6,416 nt of DNA, from positions 1 through 6,416 of the forward strand of contig DHJV01000016.1 in the NCBI GenBank assembly GCA_002404515.1, in the 5' to 3' direction. Shown here one piece after another: positions 5,910 to 6,416 of this stretch. Position 1 is the stretch's first letter, and every line of letters starts with the position of its first letter. This DNA comes from Lachnospiraceae bacterium UBA4711. GTDB taxonomy: Bacteria; Bacillota; Clostridia; Lachnospirales; Lachnospiraceae. The notes under the pieces are model-generated. The model was not told where the DNA came from. It did no database searches and saw only the letters and a program-made list of their open reading frames with translations. Both the position numbers and the translations under genes were made by a program.

Positions 5910-6416
5910 TTATTTCTTGTCTGTTTTCTGTTCCAGAAACTTGATGGAATCCAGATAATCCTGCTCCACGTCGCTAAGCGTTTTTGCTTTGTATTTCCGG
6001 TACTCAGTGGTGGCTTTATCAACGGCTTGCTTGTGGGTAACACTTCCATTGCCGACAAGGAGCTGTTCACCGCTCATGGTTAGAATGCGGTCAAGGTGGT
6101 TTGCCCAGTCCTGCATGGTCATAGGCTGTTCACGCTCTGCCTGACGCTCTGCAAAGTCCAGATAGCCGGAAACCAACTGCCCCATGGCACGGAGTTCTTT
6201 TTCATTCAGTTAGTTCTTTGCAATGGTAGCTTCTCTTAAAGTGGGCTGGTTTCCTGCAAAGGTAGTCAGCCCCATAAATTCCTTTTCGGCATCAACACGG
6301 TTGTAAATGACCTCGGCAGCAGTCTGGCCGTGGATAGCATAATGGATTTTGTTCTGAACTTTTTTGAAAAACTGGACAGAGATTTCTGCTTTTGGGTCAT
6401 AGTCGATGCTGGTTGC
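5910..6416 (-). pseudogene. rhuM: RhuM-family protein, 3' part, with an in-frame stop codon
   Basis: The last 168 codons of a gene of the virulence RhuM family, which is widespread in bacterial mobile elements and has poorly defined function; the 5' end is off the right edge. Before the stop the frame reads ATSIDYDPKAEISVQFFKKV, NKIHYAIHGQTAAEVIYNRV and GLTTFAGNQPTLREATIAKN; after it, LNEKELRAMGQLVSGYLDFAERQAERE to the end QKTDKK. Both parts are RhuM-like in the same frame and only a TAA at 6210-6212 separates them. Homologues have, to my recollection, a tyrosine there, so one base change (TAT or TAC to TAA) explains it. An ATG at 6183-6185 could in principle restart a 91-residue fragment, but no ribosome site supports this. 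The gene ends 20 bases before the serine recombinase. Either a real pseudogene or a sequencing error. Confidence 0.88.

Noticed and set aside
1..6416. CRISPR array, tRNA, rRNA or riboswitch
   Set aside because: No regularly spaced direct repeats of 20-40 bases, no cloverleaf and no conserved RNA motif was seen on either strand.

Overview
The window looks like accessory DNA from a gut-type Clostridia (Bacillota) genome. The reasons are strong AGGAGG-like ribosome binding sites, AT-rich intergenic DNA, and clostridial-type MobC, P4-type primase, tyrosine integrase, large serine recombinase and RhuM sequences. No housekeeping gene is present. The species cannot be named from this sequence.

Layout. 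Bases 1-4206 look like most of an integrative and mobilizable element (IME). On the minus strand, reading from right to left, come a C-terminal remnant of a P4/D5-type primase-helicase (2727-3191), an AT-rich repeat-bearing gap (2532-2726), a small Mor-like DNA-binding protein ending in a terminator (2273-2531), and a promoter at about 2204-2232. That promoter drives a tightly packed five-gene operon: a helix-turn-helix protein (1801-2163), three proteins I do not recognise (1293-1808, 1074-1274, 340-1056) and the relaxosome protein MobC (5-334). A cluster of hairpins just upstream of mobC (361-426) is a good candidate for the origin of transfer, oriT. The relaxase gene would lie beyond the left edge.

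On the plus strand, 3138-4085 encodes the catalytic part of a tyrosine integrase without its N-terminal half. It is fused head-to-head with the beheaded primase at about 3155-3220, so a deletion (or an assembly chimera) has removed the start of both genes and whatever lay between them. A strong bidirectional hairpin terminator (4088-4136) and a short repeat-rich stretch (4140-4207), possibly the attachment-site end of the IME, follow.

The right third (4207-6416, minus strand) carries an intact 560-residue large serine recombinase preceded by the 3' part of a rhuM-family gene that has an in-frame TAA stop. This is probably a second mobile element, or the one into which the IME inserted. Overall the window reads as a decayed junction: an IME with an apparently intact mobilisation operon but a damaged integrase and primase, lying tail-to-tail with a serine recombinase that looks functional. 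I found no CRISPR array, tRNA, rRNA or clearly new defence system. The most unusual material is the unknown operon between the HTH gene and mobC, the oriT candidate, and the iterated motif around the AT-rich block next to the primase.
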